Assembly (NCBI RefSeq): GCF_024505045.1
Contig: NZ_JANIBM010000009.1
Location: 1-64,000, forward strand
Reading direction: 5' to 3'
DNA length: 64,000 nt
Source of the DNA: Methylomonas aurea
Lineage (GTDB): Bacteria; Pseudomonadota; Gammaproteobacteria; Methylococcales; Methylomonadaceae
How positions within the stretch are numbered: the first letter of the stretch is position 1; every line of letters starts with the position of its first letter. The notes under the pieces are model-generated. The model was not told the DNA's origin, did not search any database, and worked only from the letters and a program-made list of their open reading frames with translations. A program made the position numbers and the translations under genes. Positions 62,684 through 64,000 of this stretch are shown here, one piece after another.

Positions 62684-64000
62684 CAAACCGCGTCGCCGCG
62701 GGCGAATTCGCCGTTGCTGTGTCGAATCAAGCGATCGATGACTTGGCCGTCGGCATCGACCAATTCCACTTGCAGCGGCATCTTGCCGACCGCGTGCGTC
62801 GCGCAGGATAGGCAGGGGTCGTAAGCGCGAATCGCCACTTCCAACTGGTTCAGCAGCGGTTCGGTCAACTCGCGGCCGGATAGATATTCGGCGGCGACCT
62901 GGCGTACCGATTCGTTCATGCCGGTGTTGTTGCTGGTGGTGGAGACGATCAGATTGGCCTTGGTGACGATGTCGTTGTCGTCGACTTGATAATGGTGGAA
63001 CAAGGTGCCGCGCGGCGCTTCGATCACGCCGATGCCTTCGTAACGCTTACTGCCTTGGGCGACCAGATCGCTGCTCAGCAAATCCGGATCGGCCAGCAGT
63101 TGCTCGATGCGTTCGGCGCAGTGCAGCAGCTCGATCATCCGCGCCCAGTGGAATGCCAGCGTGCTATGCACCAAGGCCGGATCTGCCAGGTGTTGCTTGA
63201 ATTCGACTCGGGCCGCCTCGGCCAACGGCGTGTCGATGAAGTCGCAGTTGTTGACTCGGGCCAGCGGCCCGACCCGGTACCAACCTTCGGCTTTGCCCAG
63301 TGCGCTCAGGTAGGGGAATTTCATATAAGTCCACGACCGCACTTCCTCGCGAATCAAATCCTGGTAGTCGCAGTAATCGTAATGGTCGAACAGCGTCGCG
63401 CCGTCGGCGTTTTTGGCGCGAATGCCGCCGTGGTAAAGCTCCAGTGCGCCGTCGGCGTTGACCAGGCTCAGGTAATTGCTGCGGATCGTCGCGAATTGGT
63501 CGTTAAACGGCCGATTGGCGCCATGCAAATGCTTGACCAATGCCACTGCCGCCTGCGCCCAATCCATAATCTGGCCGATGTCCTGCAACAAATAATCGCG
63601 CTCCTCGCAGCTCAGCGGCTTGTTCATGCCGCCCGGAATCGCGCCGGTGCCGTGCACGCGTTTGCCGGACACCATGCGGATCACTTCCTGGCCGTATTTG
63701 CGCAACTTGACGCCCTGCAAGCCGATGTCGGGATGGTCGGCCAGCACCGCGACGACGCTGCGCTGGCCGATCTCGCTGTCGAAGCCGAACAGCAAGTCCG
63801 GACTGGACAGGTAAAAAAAATGCAGCGCATGCGATTGCAGCACTTGGCCGAAATGCAGCAGCCGGCGTAGTTTGTCGGCGGCCGGCGGCAGATCGGCCGG
63901 ATCGACGCCGACCAGTTGGTCGATGGCTTTGGCCGCCGCCAAGTGGTGGCTGACCGGGCAAATGCCGCACAGCCGTTGTACCAGTACCGGCAGTTCCCAA
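62683..64000 (-). CDS. hoxH: NAD-linked [NiFe] hydrogenase large subunit (partial, N-terminus off right edge)
   Basis: The frame is open from the right edge for 439 codons. L1 nickel-ligand motif RLCGICPVSHH is near the edge, and the L2 motif DPCLSCATH is 36 residues before the C-terminus. The tail AVGKMPLQVELVDADG... after that His is the extension removed by HoxW. The DPCLSCATH form matches group 3d HoxH (Cupriavidus necator type), which with HoxFUY links H2 to NAD+. Only the first ~25-30 codons are probably missing. hoxY, U and F should lie to the right. Confidence 0.95.
   Translation of the reverse strand, partial: WELPVLVQRLCGICPVSHHLAAAKAIDQLVGVDPADLPPAADKLRRLLHFGQVLQSHALHFFYLSSPDLLFGFDSEIGQRSVVAVLADHPDIGLQGVKLRKYGQEVIRMVSGKRVHGTGAIPGGMNKPLSCEERDYLLQDIGQIMDWAQAAVALVKHLHGANRPFNDQFATIRSNYLSLVNADGALELYHGGIRAKNADGATLFDHYDYCDYQDLIREEVRSWTYMKFPYLSALGKAEGWYRVGPLARVNNCDFIDTPLAEAARVEFKQHLADPALVHSTLAFHWARMIELLHCAERIEQLLADPDLLSSDLVAQGSKRYEGIGVIEAPRGTLFHHYQVDDNDIVTKANLIVSTTSNNTGMNESVRQVAAEYLSGRELTEPLLNQLEVAIRAYDPCLSCATHAVGKMPLQVELVDADGQVIDRLIRHSNGEFARGDAV

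Overview
The window looks like chromosomal backbone of a free-living gammaproteobacterium, most like a Methylomonas-type methanotroph (Methylococcales). Gene orders are gammaproteobacterial: mlaFEDB-murA-hisG-hisD divergent from kdsD-kdsC-lptCAB-rpoN-hpf-rapZ, then mgtE, minCDE, tesA/ybbAP and apaGH. A two-subunit pyruvate carboxylase, VPLPA-type CTERM exported proteins and a HoxHW NAD-type [NiFe] hydrogenase fit that lineage. No methane or methanol oxidation gene is present, so the taxonomic call is inference. Most of the window is GC-rich; the first ~800 bp are distinctly AT-rich and look acquired.

Layout. 1-1.0 kb: 3' end of an IS630-type transposase, an orphan gene tail, a frameshifted secreted-protein gene and REP-like hairpins. 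1.0-15.2 kb: a small membrane protein, a peptidoglycan N-acetylmuramidase, a coupled ankyrin-mpl-SelW-like set, apaG-apaH, a Spy-like protein, speD, an OsmC-like protein divergent from crp, a dienelactone hydrolase, an MFS transporter, a BamE-like lipoprotein, selO and a LapA-type retention-module surface protein. 15.2-25.8 kb: a VPLPA-CTERM protein, aceE-aceF, then hisD, hisG, murA and mlaBDEF on the minus strand. 25.9-35.5 kb: Kdo/LPS transport genes, rpoN, hpf, rapZ, mgtE, minCDE and a small winged-helix protein. 35.8-47.3 kb: a GH17-GT2 beta-glucan synthase-like protein, an Asp-box lipoprotein, the ybbAP exporter divergent from tesA, a GT2 glycosyltransferase, a GNAT-like protein and a second CTERM protein. 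47.6-52.8 kb: pycA-pycB, a Sua5-type threonylcarbamoyl-AMP synthase, tadA and a small exported protein. 53-58.7 kb: a membrane-anchored HtrA protease with a structured upstream region, then a five-gene light-repair cluster (Trp-rich protein, photolyase, DUF2256, FeS-type photolyase, DUF2452-like). 58.9-64 kb: an IS3 scar, an AraC regulator divergent from a four-helix membrane protein, a Tat-exported amidohydrolase, and hoxW-hoxH, with hoxH running off the right edge.

Functionally this is envelope building (peptidoglycan recycling, lipid transport, Kdo/LPS, division-site selection), central carbon entry (PDH, pyruvate carboxylase) and stress or light repair. I saw no tRNA or rRNA gene, CRISPR array, intact mobile element or complete prophage. 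I cannot point to a clearly new multi-gene system. The best candidates for follow-up are the photolyase cluster with its two small companions, the retention-module protein without RTX repeats, the nested hairpins ahead of htrA, and the AT-rich cargo at the left end.
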